A stretch of DNA of 5,767 bases. Source: Lachnospira sp. Its GTDB lineage: Bacteria; Bacillota; Clostridia; Lachnospirales; Lachnospiraceae. The position numbers and the translations under genes are program-made. The first letter of the stretch is position 1, and each line of letters starts with the position of its first letter. Shown here one piece after another: positions 4,791 to 5,767 of the stretch. The stretch is taken from contig JAGAJD010000073.1 of assembly GCA_017626275.1 (NCBI GenBank), positions 1 to 5,767 of the forward strand, in the 5' to 3' direction. Below the pieces are notes generated by a model that made no database searches, had not been told where the DNA came from, and saw nothing but the letters and a program-made list of their open reading frames with translations.

Positions 4791-5767
4791 ATGGCAAAGA
4801 TAGCAGTATTAGGTTACGGAACAGTTGGTTCAGGAGTTGTTGAGGTTTTAGAGACTAACAGTACTTCTATTGAAAAGAGAGCAGGAGAGGGAATTGAAGT
4901 AAAGTATGTACTTGATTTGAGGGATTTTCCGGGAGACCCGATTCAGGAGAAAATTGTTCATGATGTTGATGTAATTATAAATGATAATGAAATTGATGTT
5001 GTAGTAGAAGTAATGGGTGGAATTGAGCCTGCATTTACATTTGTAAAAAAAGCACTTGAGTCAGGAAAGAGCGTATGTACATCAAATAAGGCTTTGGTTG
5101 CGGCACATGGACCTGAACTTCTTGCAATGGCAAAGGAAAGAAACTTAAATTTCATGTTTGAAGCATCAGTTGGAGGCGGTATTCCTATTATAAGACCGCT
5201 TAATCAGTCTTTGACAGCAGACGAGATTACACAGATTACAGGTATTTTAAACGGAACGACAAACTATATTTTGACAAAGATGAGCAGAGATGGCAGCTCT
5301 TATGAAGAAGTATTAAAGGAAGCACAGGAACTTGGATATGCAGAGCGCAATCCTGAAGCAGACGTTGAGGGATTCGACGCATGCCGTAAGATTGCGATTC
5401 TTACATCGCTCGCATTCGGTTCTACTGTCAAATTTGAAGAAATTGAGACAGAGGGAATCACAAATATTTCAACGGCAGATTTTAAATATGCAGAAAAATT
5501 AGGCTGTGTCGTAAAACTTTTAGCAACAAGCTTTAAAAAAGATGGAAAGGTGTATGCAATTACAGCACCTTTTATGATAGATAGTACACACCCGCTGTAT
5601 AATGTAAATGATGTTTTAAACGGCATTTATATTCGTGGAAATGTTATCGGAGATGTGATGTTTTTCGGCGCAGGAGCAGGAAAGCTTCCGACAGCAAGTG
5701 CCGTAGTTGCCGATATTGTTGACTGTGTAAAGCATAAGGGCAAGAACGTCATGACACTGTGGAGCAG
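4791..5767 (+). CDS. hom: Homoserine dehydrogenase (3' end outside window)
   Basis: The enzyme reduces aspartate-4-semialdehyde to homoserine with NAD(P)H, the branch point towards threonine and methionine. The first 325 residues are present and the frame is open to the window end. The Rossmann dinucleotide site is MAKIAVLGYGTVGSGVVEVL (1-20, GxGxVG at 8-13). Lys100 in TSNKAL is the family lysine near the active site. The substrate region ASVGGGIPII spans 125-134 and the signature GILNGTTNYIL spans 151-161. Asp196 and Lys200 in DVEGFDACRK match the catalytic Asp/Lys pair with the usual spacing of four. Many Firmicute enzymes end with a feedback ACT domain at about 350-430; whether this one does lies outside the window. 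ATG 4791 follows AGGG and AAAAGG (4771-4780). It is probably co-transcribed with the HTH-ACT gene. Confidence 0.96.
   Translation, partial: MAKIAVLGYGTVGSGVVEVLETNSTSIEKRAGEGIEVKYVLDLRDFPGDPIQEKIVHDVDVIINDNEIDVVVEVMGGIEPAFTFVKKALESGKSVCTSNKALVAAHGPELLAMAKERNLNFMFEASVGGGIPIIRPLNQSLTADEITQITGILNGTTNYILTKMSRDGSSYEEVLKEAQELGYAERNPEADVEGFDACRKIAILTSLAFGSTVKFEEIETEGITNISTADFKYAEKLGCVVKLLATSFKKDGKVYAITAPFMIDSTHPLYNVNDVLNGIYIRGNVIGDVMFFGAGAGKLPTASAVVADIVDCVKHKGKNVMTLWS

Noticed and set aside
1698..5626. Open frames of 60-108 codons on the minus strand within prfB, cheW, malQ and hom
   Set aside because: They lie opposite strong conserved genes, have no recognisable domains, and their sequences look like antisense readings.

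Overview
This looks like a chromosomal housekeeping segment from a low-GC Gram-positive bacterium. The class Clostridia is likely and a motile Lachnospiraceae-type gut anaerobe is my best guess. The evidence is the AT-leaning codon use, purine-rich ribosome binding sites, the secA-prfB gene order typical of Firmicutes, and the character of the encoded proteins. All five stop codons visible at gene ends are TAA. The genus cannot be fixed from the sequence alone.

Left block (1-4085, all + strand): the 3' part of secA (preprotein translocase ATPase, ending in an intact zinc-binding SEC-C tail), prfB (release factor 2, GTG start), a stand-alone CheW-type chemotaxis adaptor, and malQ (GH77 4-alpha-glucanotransferase). 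The gaps are 23, 34 and 32 nt with no terminator between genes, so a co-transcribed run is likely. The functions are unrelated: secretion, translation termination, chemotaxis signalling and maltodextrin use.

Middle (4086-4321): a 236-nt intergenic region dense in inverted repeats. It holds an AT-rich hairpin touching the malQ stop, a strong 17-bp terminator hairpin, a candidate extended -10 promoter, a second terminator-like hairpin in the presumed leader, and a 14-bp palindrome. One 11-nt arm of the malQ terminator is perfectly complementary to a second site across the promoter, so two alternative pairings exist.

Right block (4322-5767): a gene for a small HTH-ACT protein (the PheB/ThrR, UPF-type ACT family), then hom (homoserine dehydrogenase), which is cut by the window end. 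The pair probably forms a regulator-enzyme unit of the aspartate-family (threonine/methionine) pathway.

I see no CRISPR array, mobile element, phage gene, tRNA or rRNA, and no clearly new multi-gene system. The most noteworthy points are a prfB without the usual +1 frameshift site, the competing repeats ahead of the thrR-like/hom pair, the cheW gene in a secA-prfB-malQ run, and an apparent insertion in MalQ.
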